From positions 496,001-560,000 of the forward strand of contig JAGMWG010000014.1 in assembly GCA_020744225.1 (NCBI GenBank): a DNA stretch of 64,000 nucleotides, written 5' to 3'. The notes under the pieces were generated by a model. It saw only the letters and a list, made by a program, of their open reading frames with translations, did not search any database and was not told the origin of the DNA. This stretch comes from Paraphoma chrysanthemicola. Its lineage: Eukaryota > Ascomycota > Dothideomycetes > Pleosporales > Phaeosphaeriaceae. Of the stretch, positions 47,624-59,984 are shown piece by piece. The first letter of the stretch is position 1, and the number at the start of each line of letters is the position of its first letter. A program made the position numbers and the translations under genes.

Positions 47624-48360
47624 CAAAAAGTAACTACCCGGGACTACTCGGCCTCAATAGTGGGTGCACACTATAGGAAGTGCATGGTACCCCATGCCGA
47701 ATCTCAACTGTAAGGTTTGGTTGCTCCCACTGAGAAGCCCTGCGCATCATGGCGGTTCCCGCTGCTTGTACGCTAGCTCTGTGAGGTGGAGAGTGAGTTC
47801 TGAAATGTTAGTACGGAGTGGTGTAGTGCAAGGAACATGTGGTTAGCACGCGTGACGAAACGCTTATAGGAAGGTGGTATACTCCGTCTTCCGCCTAAGT
47901 GGTCGTGTGGCATTCGACACTATTGAGGCCATGTGAACGCGGCACGAGTGTCGATCGCCCAGATTCAGCCTGAGGGGAGGTACGTTGCTGGCGTCATAGA
48001 GACCACTCAAGTACCAAGAATGTTGCCGGTCGAGATGTTGCGGACTATTGGAGCCGATGCATGTTGCTCACTGCATTGGAAATCATGCAGTCGAATGTAG
48101 ATTGCACCGAAGAATGTCACTAAAGTTGTTTGCTGCGCAAGACGTAATGATGCACAGGGGCAGGGCCTAATTGTGTGGATTGCCCGGATTGTGGGGTGAT
48201 CCTCATTTAGCAAACTTCCGCGGCGCCCCTCCCGCATCTTAATCCCAATGCAGCGTCTTTGCAAGGCGAGGTGTGAGCTGCATTCAAACAGCAATAATTT
48301 GATGCTGCATTGTCTAATCGCTGATCATATACTTGCTTTCGATCGTATAACGCGTGTAAA
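47624..48360. other. Intergenic region
   Basis: About 740 bases between the GH47 promoter and the end of the gamma-adaptin gene. No gene or repeat seen. Confidence 0.5.
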
Positions 48361-51192
48361 TCATGTCGGCTCTGACCAATCCACTTGTTCCGTCACAGGT
48401 CCGCCACCTGCAGCATAACTGACCTTCAACCGCAGTCGTAACCTGGCTGGCGGAGGCTGCATATCTGTTAGTATAAATATAGATGAGCGGTGGGATATTC
48501 AACATACTCCATTGACTGATGTGACCCTCATTTGCTGCGTAGCTTCCTGACCAGCGTCAAGTTCTGTTGTGCTGATTGGTTGCAGTTGCAGCTTTTGACT
48601 CTTGGGTACGGCAGCCTGTAAATTGACACTTGACAGTTGGCTGAGACTTCCTGTGTTTCGGAAGCGAGCCAGAAGTTGAATTGCATTCGCATCTCGCTTC
48701 ATCTGGAAAGCGATCTGGAGATCATTCTTGTTGTACACTGGATGTGCAGCAGGTCCAGACGCAGGAGCAGGTGCAGTAGGCTGAGACGATGAACCGGATC
48801 CACCAAGCAAATCCATGGAAGCTGCTTGAGGAGCTGGCCGTGACTGTGCAGGGGCTGGGGATGCGGAAGGTCCAGAGTTGAAGAGATCCATGATGTTCGC
48901 GACATTTGACTGGGGAGTTGGAGTGGAATTTTGTGGCGGGGGCGATGAGGCAGATGATCCACCTCCACCTAAGATATCCGCGAGGAGGTCCTGGCTTTGC
49001 GTACCGTTCGCTGTACCGTTCGCTTCTGTGGAAGGTCCTGAGTCGCCCATGAGGTCCAATAGCAGATCTTCAGTCGCAGCTTGGGCAGGTTTCTTCTTGA
49101 TGATCTTCGATTGTCGCTTCTTGGTGGCTTCTCCCAAAACACGCTGCTCTTCCCGGATTTCTGGTGGCGGCATCTTCTCGAGAACGCCTCTCCTCACTTG
49201 ATCTTGTCCGAATAGATTGCCGTACTCGGCCGCTCGTTGCTGGATCTCAACGTCTAGGTTGGTGTTGTACCTTTGCAGTAATCGTCGCAATCGCTCAATC
49301 TGAGCCGCTTCGGTCAATCGTGTTGTCAATTTCATCGCTGCAGTGATGATGTATTGCTGGACAATCAGGCCTGCGTAGCTGCTGCCGAGGATTGTCTCGA
49401 AGAGATCCACGATATCACTCTGTTTGACTTCCTTGACAAGCTCTTCCTCCTCATACTGTCCACCTTTTAGCAGTGCATCGCCGTATTCGCCAATTACCCA
49501 AGATCCAGCCAAGGTCAGACCTTCTTGAGTGATGTCCTCCTTGAGCGAGGCATAGAGTTTCTGCACAGAGTACGTTTGCAGGTCAGGAGTGGTGGCGATG
49601 AGGCGAACAAATGATGACAGAATCTGCTCCTTCACATAATTGCCAGCCTAAGATTATTCGTCAGCTTCAGAATCGACTTTTGCTAAATTTTTCCACGTAC
49701 CAACTTCAGCACACGCAGCATGGTATCGACGTGCCATCGCTTATTTGGTGCGAAGCGATCAGCTGCGATACCAATCTGCGAGGTCATAACAGGCTTGAAC
49801 TCATTGTCGGCGACTTCCAAAAAGGCCAGAAGCTCCCGGATCAGGACACGGACGTTGCTCTCGTTGATGAGCGTAAAGCTAAGGTCAAGAGCTCTTCTTC
49901 GGATACTGATATCAGGGTCTCGCAAGCAGTCGAGGATTGTGTTTCGGTGTCGTTGAACAGCATTTGGTTCTACGGCCACGACTTTGATCAATGTGTTGAG
50001 TGCGACGTATCTAATGTTGTTGTCTCTGTTGGACAAGAATTTGCCAAGAATGTTCACGCCGAGAACGCGGAGACCCGAATCAGCTTCAATGTCAAGAATG
50101 GTGAGAACGGCCTCGTAGAGGATGGAGTTTCCGACATTTTTGGATGAGTCCGTATTGGTTGCGACCTATGCCAATTAGCATTGAGACTTTTGCGTGCACT
50201 GGGTGGAAGGTACCTGAGCCAAGACGTCGTTGATTTGTTCGCTGACTTGGACGTCGCCGCGGGCCAATACTCGAAGCAGCTGCAGGATTTTGCATTGCAG
50301 GAACGGGTCCGTGATGCCTGTTACATCGTGCTCGGGCGCATAGCCGGAAGATGATAGGCCTTTCAGGATCTTGACTAGGCTCGGGACCACGGGCTTGAAC
50401 ATTTCTCGCACGCCATTCTCGTCGTCCTCGACCTCATCTGCTTCGCAAAGATTGTGCACCAGTGTAATTCCACACAGCAGGACACCATGGTTGCGGTCCT
50501 GCAACAGGAGCTTGGCCTTCTCCAAGAAGTGTTCCTGGAGATCTGGTACCTTTCGACATATCCTCATGGCGCACAGGGCGGCCTTCCGGCGTATGTAGGG
50601 ATTCGAGCTGGATATTATCGTCTCGACTTCGGGGAACAGATCTCGGGCCATTTCGACCGAGGCAATGTTTCCTAGAGTGCATAGTGCTAAGCCAACAATG
50701 TACTGGTTGGGGTGGTTCAGATCACTGGTGCTGTCAGTACGCTGCGCATTCCGTACCGCGATAGTCATACTTCTTCGTCGAGTTTGTGACCAGTGTCAGG
50801 ACTTCTTGGTTCTCGTCCAGCAGTAACATGGTCCCCAGGTAACCCAGCCGCTTGTCTGCGAAGCGCGGGGAGGCCAGTAGCTTCAGGCATTCAATCTGTC
50901 CAAAATGCGTCCGCTCGCCCAAGGTGAAGAGATATAGCAGTTTGGCAACATTGTTTCTCCTGCTGTAGCGTGAGTGCATGCCCCTCCACTGCAGGCATCA
51001 TAACACACCTCACGTTGGAGTCGTGGCTCTCCTCTCTGAAGCTGGCGCGAATAGCGGCGCTCTCCTTCTGCACCACGGCCCGCTCATCGGCAATGGTCTT
51101 CGCGGCGCGCACATTCCGAATGAATTGCTTCACTGCACTCTCTTAGCATCTGCGAACAGCTGGACCCGCGATCTTGGCGTACGGGAAGTCAT
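48361..51192 (-). CDS. APL4: AP-1 adaptor complex gamma subunit (gamma-adaptin)
   Basis: Seven exons: 51183-51192, 51009-51132, 50771-50959, 50214-50724, 49701-50165, 48508-49647 and 48361-48456. They encode 844 aa, and all junctions are in phase. AP-1 binds cargo and clathrin at the trans-Golgi and endosomes. The first exon is 10 nt (MTS plus one base) and joins LKQFIRNVRAAKTIADERAVVQKE. The trunk continues with NVAKLLYLFTLGERTHFGQIECLKL, KRLGYLGTMLLLDENQEVLTL and NHPNQYIVGLALCTLGNI. RNNIRYVAL-like and RRALDLSF come next. A Pro/Ser-rich hinge with DLL clathrin-box-like motifs (EDLLLDL, MDLF, MDLLGG) leads to the gamma ear (NDLQIAFQMKRD). The last exon completes the ear: VNGPPPARLRLRLKVSY and VTEQVDW. 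Acceptor choice at 50959 is by family match (NVRRNN). Confidence 0.94.
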
Positions 51193-51731
51193 CGCGGTGG
51201 CCTCGGGGACCCCACCGGGCGGCGATTTGGCTGTCGATCAGGAAGCGGCTCTGACGTATGGGTAGGGTCGGTATTCGCGAGTCGGTATATCGTCTTTGCA
51301 CCGGCGCGTTGGTGTTGCTGCTGCTGGCTGAATTCGAGGAGAGCTCGTCGGGCTTACAGCGGGCCGTCGTTAATCCAGACAGGGTAACAGCGCCTCCCCT
51401 GTCACGGACGCCTGACTCGCGCGCGCCCACTGATGTAACCGCCTGCGCGTCTACACTTCGCACCACGGATCCTGATTGAGGGTAGCATGACCACAGTAGT
51501 CTGTCTATAGCTGCAATACTAACATCTTCTCCACCTCACAACCTTCACCTTTGATTTGCCTGCTACTCCGTGCCACTTCCTGGACGACGGCATCACTGCC
51601 ACATCTGACAGCACCAAGTAACCCACTCTGTCGCAGATCTTCAGTCTAGGCTGCCCGCATCCACATCATAAAGCAGACGCTCCCGTTTACACTGCAGAAC
51701 AGGACAGCATGTACATCTGCTGTCATACATA
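51193..51731. promoter_or_regulatory. Shared divergent promoter region, gamma-adaptin / sterol acyltransferase
   Basis: About 540 bases between the two start codons, with a pyrimidine-rich leader (51500-51730) on the acyltransferase side. No defined motif is claimed. Confidence 0.4.
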
Positions 51732-53644
51732 ATGGCCCAGTCTTCTTCTATCGACGCTAAAGTGCGCAACGGCCACGCCGATGTCCACGCCCCGCGACCT
51801 CGAAAGCCCACGCGCATCGATCTCTTGAAGCCTCAACCCAACGATGATGTCTTCGGCAAGGATGGCACTCTCAAAGAGCTTGGCTCCGGAGTCTCGAGGT
51901 ACAACGTAACAGCGCAACTATGGACCACGTAGCTGACTCCAGCAGTGGCCGCACAACTCCCATACCGCCAGATGCGCCGCCTTCAGTGCAAGCTTCATCG
52001 TCGGCACGCCGACAGATTCGCGCCCAGCAGAAGCAGCGCATGTTCCCTACCATCGAATATGTAGATCGTGTGTCCCACTTCGACCCCGACAGCGACTACC
52101 GTGACTTCCGGGGCTTCTTCGTGCTCTTCTGGATTGGACTTGCGATCATGGTCCTGACAACGATGCTGCGCAACCTCACCGAGACCGGCTACCCGCTACA
52201 GATGAAGCAGTGGGGGCTCTTCAAGGAGAAGATTTGGGAGTTGGGCATGGTGGATGGCGCAATGGTAGGCAGCACTATGCTGTCCCTGCCGTTACAGAAA
52301 GCATTTGTGAAGGGCAAGGGCGCACTGCGCTGGGGCAAGCTGGGCATAGCTATCCAAAGCTTGTACCAGGTCTTTTGGCTTACATTCTGGGTTACATACC
52401 CTTTCGTACGAGACTGGAGTTGGACCGCACAGGTCTTCTTCACCCTGCATCTGCTGGCCATCTTCATGAAGATGCACTCGTATGCGTGAGTGTACTCAAA
52501 AGGCATCCCTTTGGACCTGGCTGACTTGATTTCACAGATTCTACAACGGACATCTTAGCGAGACTCTACGCCGTCTCAACGAGCTCGACACGCCCGATAA
52601 AGCCAGCAAAGCAGCTGCAGTCCGCTATCCTAAGCCTCGAACCCACTTGCACGAGATCCCACAGTCGCCAGGCCAAGAAGAACCCAAGGATACAAACGCA
52701 GAGTACTTGCGCCAGCTGCGAGAAGACCTGGCCTTCGAGCTTGCTTCTCCGATGGGGCACGTCTCCTATCCCGAGAACCTTACAGTGTACAACTACATTG
52801 ACTTTCTCTTCTGCCCGACCCTATGCTACGAGATCGAATACCCGCGAACATCGCATATCCGTTGGATGGAAGTCTTCTACAAGACTTTGGCTGTCTTTGG
52901 ATGTATCTTCCTGATGATTATAACCTCAGAGGAGTTTATTATCCCCGTCCTGGACGTGTCTGCGGTTCGATTAATACATTCCAACAGCGCGCTGGATTTT
53001 GGACTTATAGTGGGCGAGACGATCGGTCGCTTACTATTCCCATTTATGATCACGTTCTTGCTAGTGTTCCTGGTCATATTTGAATATGTCCTGGGTGCCT
53101 TCGCAGAGCTCACGCGTAAGTGGCAGAAGAAATCGTCAGTAGATGCGCAGTCCAGCTAACAATGACTCCAGGATTCGCAGATCGCCAATTCTATGCCGAC
53201 TGGTGGAACAGCTGCGACTGGCTCGAGTTCTGTAAGTCCTCCCTTACGGAGGGTGGGAGAACATATGCTGACCTCCTCATAGCTCGTGAGTGGAACAAAC
53301 CAGTGCATCACTTCTTCCGTCGCCACGTCTATTCTGCGTCTAAGAACCACATGTCTCGACCTGTGGCTACGACCATTACCTTCCTCATCTCCGCGCTTGC
53401 GCATGAACTGGTCATGGGCTGCATCACCAGGAAGTTCCGTGGCTATGGCTTCTTTGCCATGATGCTTCAGATGCCAATTGTCATGGTGCAGAGGAGCAAG
53501 TGGGTAAAGGGCCGCACACTTTTGAACAACGTTCTTTTCTGGTGCAGTATGATATTAGGACTCAGCATGGTAAGTCAAGCCGATAACAGGTCCACGCAAC
53601 GACACTAACATGAACAGATGTGTGCCCTGTATGTTTTGGTGTAG
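51732..53644 (+). CDS. ARE2: Sterol O-acyltransferase (ACAT/ARE family, MBOAT)
   Basis: Six exons, 51732-51898, 51943-52485, 52538-53115, 53172-53231, 53283-53569 and 53618-53644, encode 553 aa. The enzyme esterifies ergosterol with fatty acyl-CoA at the endoplasmic reticulum for storage in lipid droplets. A soluble N-terminus precedes multiple membrane segments. Key motifs are FYNGH, HVSYPENLT and FLFCPTLCYE; FYADWWN (the FYxDWWN ACAT signature); W-N-K-P-VHHFFRRHVY; and SALAHELVMG with the active-site His. The 60-nt fourth exon carries the FYADWWN motif, and the final 27-nt exon (MCALYVLV) completes the last membrane segment. The first acceptor is ambiguous by three bases (CAGCAG), changing one serine. 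The yeast symbol is given for the family; which paralogue matches is not resolved. Confidence 0.93.
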
Positions 53645-54287
53645 ATAGTAGTGTACTATTTGGGGCATGTCAGGATTGCAAAGCATTTAGCATGAAGCGG
53701 GCGATGTGACTTTCGAGATACCCTTTTTGTTAGCCGAAACATGTTAAGCATTTGGCAGTTCCCTATCGAACAGTCTATCTTATTCGTAAAGCAATGTCTA
53801 CTCAGCCGTACTTCGTATAGCCGTGTCGCAAGCATCACCAAGTGGGGACCTTCGGCCGAAGACACAAGAAAGGGTCCAGCCGACCCCGCGAACCGCGAAC
53901 ACTCGCGCGACAGACAGGGATACCAGGATGACGTCGGAAATCAACAATCAGCAAGCATGCACAGAGGATTACCGCCCGTTTCAGCCTTGCGCATGACCAA
54001 ATGGGTCGCCTTCTTTCCACTGCCGTGTTCTGATTGCATTCACATTCTGCGTACTTGTTTTATGCCCAAGTTTCCCTCGCATTGCTTGTTGCGCAGTGAC
54101 TTCATCTATCGTCACCGGACCGACACTAGCCTCATGTCACGGCTACAGCGGATTACATTCGCATAAACACAAGGAAGCACTCGGAAGTCCGTGATACCTG
54201 TCTTATTTCACCGAGAAGTAAGAAGCGCCGACTTGATCGAGGCTTAAATCCAATTTTCTCTGCCGCTGTCAGATTGCGCCTGCTGCC
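53645..54287. other. Intergenic region
   Basis: About 640 bases. It should contain the acyltransferase 3' end and the promoter of the DUF3074 gene. A 141-codon frame at 53741-54166 has no family signature and is not called. Confidence 0.5.
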
Positions 54288-56259
54288 ATGGCGGACTTAC
54301 ACGAGGCTTTAGCTTGCCTGCGTCCTAAAGAATTTAGCGACGTCCCCGTCAACGATCTAAACACATATCTACCAGACATTCTCGCAAAAGCAGAGATAAT
54401 CGCGAATTCGGTGCCTCCACCGCCCAATGGCACGCCCTACGAGTCCTCGAAGCGCACACGAACAAGCCCGCAACCCGCCACCAATGGCGCAGACCTCACC
54501 ATATCAGAAGTACGGCGGCCACCACCAGCCAAGGCACACGCGGAGCTGCAGAAATCATGGGGAAAACCGGTCAAGCTTGCAGCCAAGGAGACGGCTACCG
54601 GGATGAGCGTCTTCAAAATGGCGGGACACGACAGACACGGCGCATGGTTTGCGCGGACAGGCGTACACGAGGGCCTTGGGTTCGCAAAATGGAAGCGCGC
54701 CATGCTGAGGGAGTTTCCTGAGAGTCTGGAAGTACAAGGCGGGCCTGGAGAAGGCAATATTCGAGGCATCGGCGGCGACCAGAGACTAGAAGACATCACA
54801 GTAGACGGTGTAGGGAAGTTGGAAGGTACGTGAACAAATACTACTACGACGGACATGTAGAAAGCTAACATATACAGTGTATCTACTATCTGCACAGTTC
54901 CCTGGTCCTACGTCACCGAGAGAGTTCGTCACGTTGTTGATCACCTCCGATAATTGTCTTACCGAGGCGTCGAAGGTTGGAGATGCAATCCCCAGACACT
55001 TTATGGTTGTTTCGATACCGGTGAATCACCCCGAGGCGCCACCACGGGCGGGCATGGTCCGTGGATATTACGAGTCCATCGAAATGATTCGAGAGATACC
55101 CCTGGCTGGCGCGGGCGCCGACGAGGCTGAGCTGAATCCCGTGGAGTGGATAATGGTGACAAGGAGCGACCCAGGAGGCGGCATACCACGCTTTATGGTC
55201 GAGCGCAGCGTACCCAGCAGCATCGTGCAGGATGCGGTCAAGTTTTTAGATTGGGCTTGTGCAAAGGGAGAAGATGAGGCCGTAAAACCCGTCGACGAAG
55301 ATGGCGCCAATGATCCCACGATACACGAGCCGGAGCGCAGTTTCTCGATAGCGGAGTCAAACGGTATAGGCGCTGGGGTAGGGACAAGCATAGTCGACAG
55401 ACCGTCAGGCAGTATACGGCGATTGTCACAGCGCGTCGAAGAGAGCAGTGAGGCTTCACCAGGTTTGTTCGACCAATTGAAAGGCACTGTAGGAGCATAC
55501 ATCCCGGACGGTCTCAACCCATTACAACGCACCATCTCGAGCAGTTCCTCATCTGCAACATCTTCCGACGCCGACTCCTTCGCCTCAGCCGAGCAGTTCA
55601 CTACCGCACCCGACGGCCTGCCGATCGACGACAGCATCCCAACGCCCTCCACTCTTTCCCAAGAAGAGCCGGCTCTTACACCCGTGGACAGCCTGCATGC
55701 ACGCAAAATGAACGAGATCGAAGAGCGCAAAAAGCAGCTCAAAGAGAAACTCGAGCAAACGCGCGAAAAGCAAGAAAAAGACTTAGCCAACGACTCGCAA
55801 AAGACGCAAAAGGAGCTCGAGAAAGCCGCCGAGAAACACACCAAAGAGCGCAAGAAGCAGGAAGACAAGTTCGAAAAGGAAATTCGCAAACTCGAAGAAC
55901 GCAGAGAGAAGGAGACTAAGAAACTTCTTCTCAAGCAGCAGAAAGAAGCAGACAAAAATCAGCTCCTCAAAGCGCAGCGTGAACGCGATGAGCACAAGCA
56001 AAGAGCTGATATCTCAGAGGCGGAGAACAAGTTACTGAAAGATCAGATTTTCGAGCTGCAGAGGGAGAACACGGCGTTGGTGGCGAGGCTGGGAAGGACG
56101 GATGTTGGCAGGGACATCTTGAGGATTGTGAGAGAGGAGGATATGACGGGTCGCACGAGGGCGAGCTCGAGGGCCAGTAAGAGCTCGGCAAAGAGTGCGA
56201 AGGGAAGTGAGATTATGAGTGGAATTGCGAGATCAAGTACGGAGCCGGTTGTGAAGTAA
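54288..56259 (+). CDS. DUF3074 (START-like) domain protein with C-terminal coiled coil
   Basis: Two exons, 54288-54825 and 54878-56259, give 639 aa. The N-terminal half fits the fungal DUF3074 family, which belongs to the START-like lipid-binding fold superfamily. Characteristic stretches are ELQKSWGKPVKL, DRHGAWFARTGVHEGLGFAKWKRAM and PTSPREFVTLLIT. Also seen are HFMVVSIPVNHPEAPPR, VRGYYESIEMIREIP, NPVEWIMVTRSDPGGGIPRF and the domain-end VERSVPSSIVQDAVKFLDWA. A Ser/Asp-rich linker leads to a long charged coiled coil (about residues 450-610) and a basic tail. Lipid binding is inferred from fold class; no ligand is known to me. The intron uses GTACGT and ATACAG. Confidence 0.88.
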
Positions 56260-56888
56260 ACGGACAAGCATTTTGGATGGTGGGTACTTTTCTTGTATAT
56301 AGTCTTAAGGGTGCAAAAATTTCTGCATGGAGCGAATATGGTGTAAACATAGATCACAATATCACTAGCATTTGCCAAAATGTGCTATTATCCATATTCT
56401 TCTCGATTTATACACACCCCACTTGTCCTTCGTAGCTTAGATCTGACTAGTCTAGTCCTTGTAAGGCAACTCCCTCGGTTGCCGATGCGTAGTGTCCGAG
56501 GCCTTTCTACACACCCCACACAACAGATCGCGACATACAGAAAGTTTTCACTCGGTGGTATTCTGACGGTCAAATCACGCTTTCGTTCGAGTGTGTTTAC
56601 AGGAGCCTTGGCGCATGACGTGTTGAGCCGAGGTCGGAGGTTCTGTCGTGATACCCGAATCAGCTGTACATGAGAGACCTCGAAATCGCGAAAGAGCAAG
56701 CAGCCAAGTGATAAAGACATCAAAGAATAACTATCAAGAGTTGGAGACTGGAAACTTTTGCATTATTTCCAAATCGAAAAGACCTCGAAAATTAGACCAC
56801 CCTTGCATCCGCAGAATCAACCGCGAAACTCAAAACACACCGAACCTCAACCACATCAGCTTCGCCAACCACCACAAGATTTTTGACC
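56260..56888. other. Intergenic region
   Basis: About 630 bases between two same-strand genes. No additional gene, RNA or repeat seen. Confidence 0.5.
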
Positions 56889-58034
56889 ATGGCATCCTCG
56901 AGCGAAAATGCGACAGCTACAAACCCTTTTGATGAAACGAGAGGCTCGAATTCCGGAGGAGCTGTAAAACCAACTCTCCTCGCGTTCCACGGCTCAGGAA
57001 GTAATGCCACAGTCCACAGAGTCCAACTCGCGCGCTTGATGCGCGTAACCAATCCTTATTTCGAGATTGAAGTACTAGAAGGTACTTCTTCCCTTCTCCA
57101 TTCCCCTTCTATATCCTTTCATCCTTGGCCCCCACTTCAAACCCCGCCCGACTCCAAATCTTTCATCGTTCACCATGTACCTCTAATGTACCGTCAATGT
57201 CCACATCCACCGGACTCAAGACTATAATGCTGATAGTGTATGTGTAAAGCACCATTCCCCTCCCCCGCTGGCCCAGGTGTCCTTCCCTTCTTCGACGGCT
57301 GCGGCCCCTTCAAGCGATGGCTACCCCCCACGGAAAAAGTATCTATTGAAACCATGCGAAACGGCGGGTCTACATCCGGCATGTCCGTGGAAGTCGAAAC
57401 GCTTGTGCGCGAGACAGTGCTGCGGATCCGGAGCGAAGGTATGATTTCCCGTTTCATTTCTATTTCCCCAAGTCCAAAGTCTACGAGAAGAAATCTATGT
57501 GGAGAACGGGGTTGTATCGGAATTGAGAATAAGGATAGGAAAACGACTAACGTTGATTCAGGTGGCAAAGTAGTTGGTTTGATCGGATTCTCCCAAGGCA
57601 CAAAAGTCGTCGCCGGCCTCCTTCGAGCTAGTGACCTCCGCCGTACCCTACCAGACCTCGCATCTAACCCGGATCTTTCATGGTGCGATTTCTCCTTCGC
57701 TCTAAGCGTCTGTGCATCCTACCCACCACCGTTATTCCCGCCTAGCATCACCGCGCAAATCCCGTCAGACCAGGCCGAGGCGCTGTTGAAAGAGAAGATC
57801 AAGCTTCCGGCATTCCATGTCCAGGGCGCGCAGGACGAGTGGAATTGGGCGGGTCGGGGTATGATTGAGCGATTTTATGATGTGAGCGAGGGTGGGAAGA
57901 GTGAGCTTGTGGAGTGGGAGATGGGGCATCATTATCCTGTCAAGCCGGAGGAGAGTCAGAGGATTGGGGAGTGGTTGATTGAGCGGTTGAGAGAAGTTGA
58001 GGTTGAGAGTGCTGGGGGGAAGACGGTTCGATGA
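56889..58034 (+). CDS. FSH-family serine hydrolase
   Basis: Three exons, 56889-57081, 57250-57438 and 57562-58034, give 284 aa. FSH proteins are alpha/beta hydrolases; fungal relatives include thioesterases that release polyketides, but no such cluster lies here. The first strand and oxyanion region are in LLAFHGSGSNATVHRVQLARL. The nucleophile is S138 in GFSQG, the acid is in GAQDEWNWAG, and the histidine is in MGHHYPVKPEE. FPSPAGPGVLPFFDGCGPFKRWLP, split from exon 1 by a 168-nt intron, is typical of the family. The second intron, 57439-57561, is 123 nt long, a multiple of three with no stop, so retaining it would insert 41 residues just before the nucleophile elbow. Confidence 0.88.
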
Positions 58035-58080
58035 AAACGTTTGATAGAGTTTGGGTCGTGTTCTTTTATAGACTTCTAGT

Positions 58081-59441
58081 CTATTCTATTCCTACAAACA
58101 CACCATCCTTTTCCAACACTTCCCGCTCAATCTTCGGCATCGGACTCACTTCATCAGCACGCTTCATCGCATCTTCTATACTCGCCCAGAATCCAGCTAG
58201 ATCCAAGCCGCGCGGGATTCTACATCCTTGCTCGCCAGGAGGCAACTTTGTAGCTTTGGTTCTACCCAGCTCGCCCACTTCAGATTGCGTCAACGAATGC
58301 ACACCTTCAGTGACAACATCAACCTGGAATCGCTCGCCGCCGTGGTCGTCGAAGAGCTCTGGGTGAATAGCGGCTGCCACCGCGAGCGGATCATGGAGCG
58401 GCGGACCTTCGGTGATGGAGAAGACCTCGGCGTAGGTGCCGGCGAAGAAGGACATGATTTGCGTGAAGAGGGCTCGGAGTGCCGAGGGCGTGTGGCTTGT
58501 GTCATTGGAGCCGTAGAGCTGTGTGTGGCGCACAGCTTTCGTGCCGAGGACTTGATGGCTCAGATCGAGTGGGATGAGGGTCGTCTTGGGTTTGAGGACG
58601 GGATGGGAGAAAATGAAGTGTGAGGCTTCGGGGTCACACTGGTGTGGTTAGTTTGTTTGGAAGTGGTGGGTGATTAACGTGCTCACGTAGATCTATACTT
58701 CTGTTAGTGTGCATAAAGAGCAGAGCTTAGTATTGTCTCACATTGAACTCAGCATATGCTGTCCAATTGCCAAAGCGCTCTCCTTCGCCTTTGACTTTAC
58801 CCATGGGTGCATTGGTGAAGCCACCTCCAATCGCTCCTCCCATAATCGACAAGCCCTTGATATGTCCTGCCAAGTCGGTGTACTTCTGGAACAAAAGGCC
58901 AATGTTCGTCAGGGTGCCCGTCGACACAAGCCATGCTGTATTTGGAGGGGTTGCGATGAGCGCGCGGTACATGGCCTCAAGATAGTGGACATCCGTAGCT
59001 GCTGGCTCGATTGGCTGTGGCAGGAGCGTAACGCCGTCCAGGCCGGATTCGCCTGGTGTCGTCAATGGGGTGCTCGGAAGTACTGCGCAGCTCATATACC
59101 GTGTATGTCGGCGGCGTGGACTGCATCGCGGACGATTGGCTTCGCCGCGCCCGAGTAGACCTTCACATCGCGTCTGCCAATTGCTTCTAGAATCGCTCGC
59201 GTATTGAATGTGGTCTGATCGAGTGCCGCATTGCCGTGAACCGTGGTGACGCCTAGGAGCTCGACACGAGGATCGTGAGCGCTGAGAAGAAGCGCGTATG
59301 CGTCCTATCGTTGAGTGAGCAATGCAACAACAGTGATTATGATGCACTCACATCGTGTCCGGTGTCCTACCGCTGTTAGTAAATTGATGTGGAAGGTGCG
59401 AGCGGTGTACGGACACAGTCGAGCCACAGCGGGATGGCCAT
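58081..59441 (-). CDS. Inosine/uridine-preferring nucleoside hydrolase
   Basis: Six exons, 59415-59441, 59352-59366, 59100-59304, 58742-59052, 58687-58692 and 58081-58638, encode 373 aa. The enzyme hydrolyses the N-glycosidic bond of ribonucleosides for base salvage. The calcium-binding N-terminal motif is assembled from three exons: D8-C9 ends exon 1, DTGHD is exon 2 and DAYALLL starts exon 3. Next come VTTVHGNAALDQT, TGTLTNIGLLFQ, SIMGGAIGGGFTN and EFN-IY-CDPEA. The IY pair comes from a 6-nt micro-exon with AG acceptor, GTGAGC donor and CACTAAC branch site. The C-terminal part has GPPLHDPLAVAAAIHPELF, holding conserved active-site residues. The 3' end lies 46 bases from the convergent FSH gene, so the transcripts probably overlap. 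Confidence 0.88.
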
Positions 59442-59984
59442 CTTCAATAGATTCAATCTTAGGCGGAAATAGTACAAGCTGCAAGCGACATAGATTGCAC
59501 AACAGTGACGGAGATGCAGGGACCAGTGCGGGATGGCGGGGTTGGCGCCAGTGGCTGACAGCCCGAGACTCGCTACATGTCAATAGGCGCGTTGTTATTG
59601 ACATCCACTTTGTGTATTCCCCGACAATAATAATGCCCTAATCGCAGTGTATCGTCGCATTTCCACCCCAATCAACTTCAAGTGATTCGTGGACGCGTTC
59701 ATGAGCAGGTTTTGATAGGCTGACGCCCCTGCCTCGTGCGCCGGCGAATATAAGCTTCAAGACCGGGCGAAGTCCGCCCATGGGGTACAATCTTTGTCAT
59801 CTTCATGCACAACCTCATCCCAGAAGCCACCTTTCGTCTTATCGTTGTTCTAATTCAGTCGTTCCATTGAGCATCGATTTTTGTCAAAGTTTATGGGGCC
59901 CAACTCCTAAACATTTCGTTGAGACTCGACAACGTCCGGACTGAGATTTTCTCATCCTCTATTCTCACTCTACATCGGCGCGAC
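59442..59984. other. Divergent intergenic region
   Basis: About 540 bases between the nucleoside hydrolase and the second ferric reductase. It contains an AT-rich GAATATAAG element near 59745 and a TGATAG step near 59715 that could serve the reductase, but neither is a confident site. Confidence 0.35.

Noticed and set aside
55068..55955. 295-codon minus-strand frame opposite the DUF3074 gene
   Set aside because: It is the antisense shadow of a Glu/Lys-rich coiled-coil coding exon, giving Ser/Phe/Leu-rich nonsense.
57240..58034. FSH hydrolase read as one continuous exon of 264 codons
   Set aside because: The frame stays open only because the 123-nt intron lacks a stop; the spliced form restores the family sequence and standard splice sites flank the insert.
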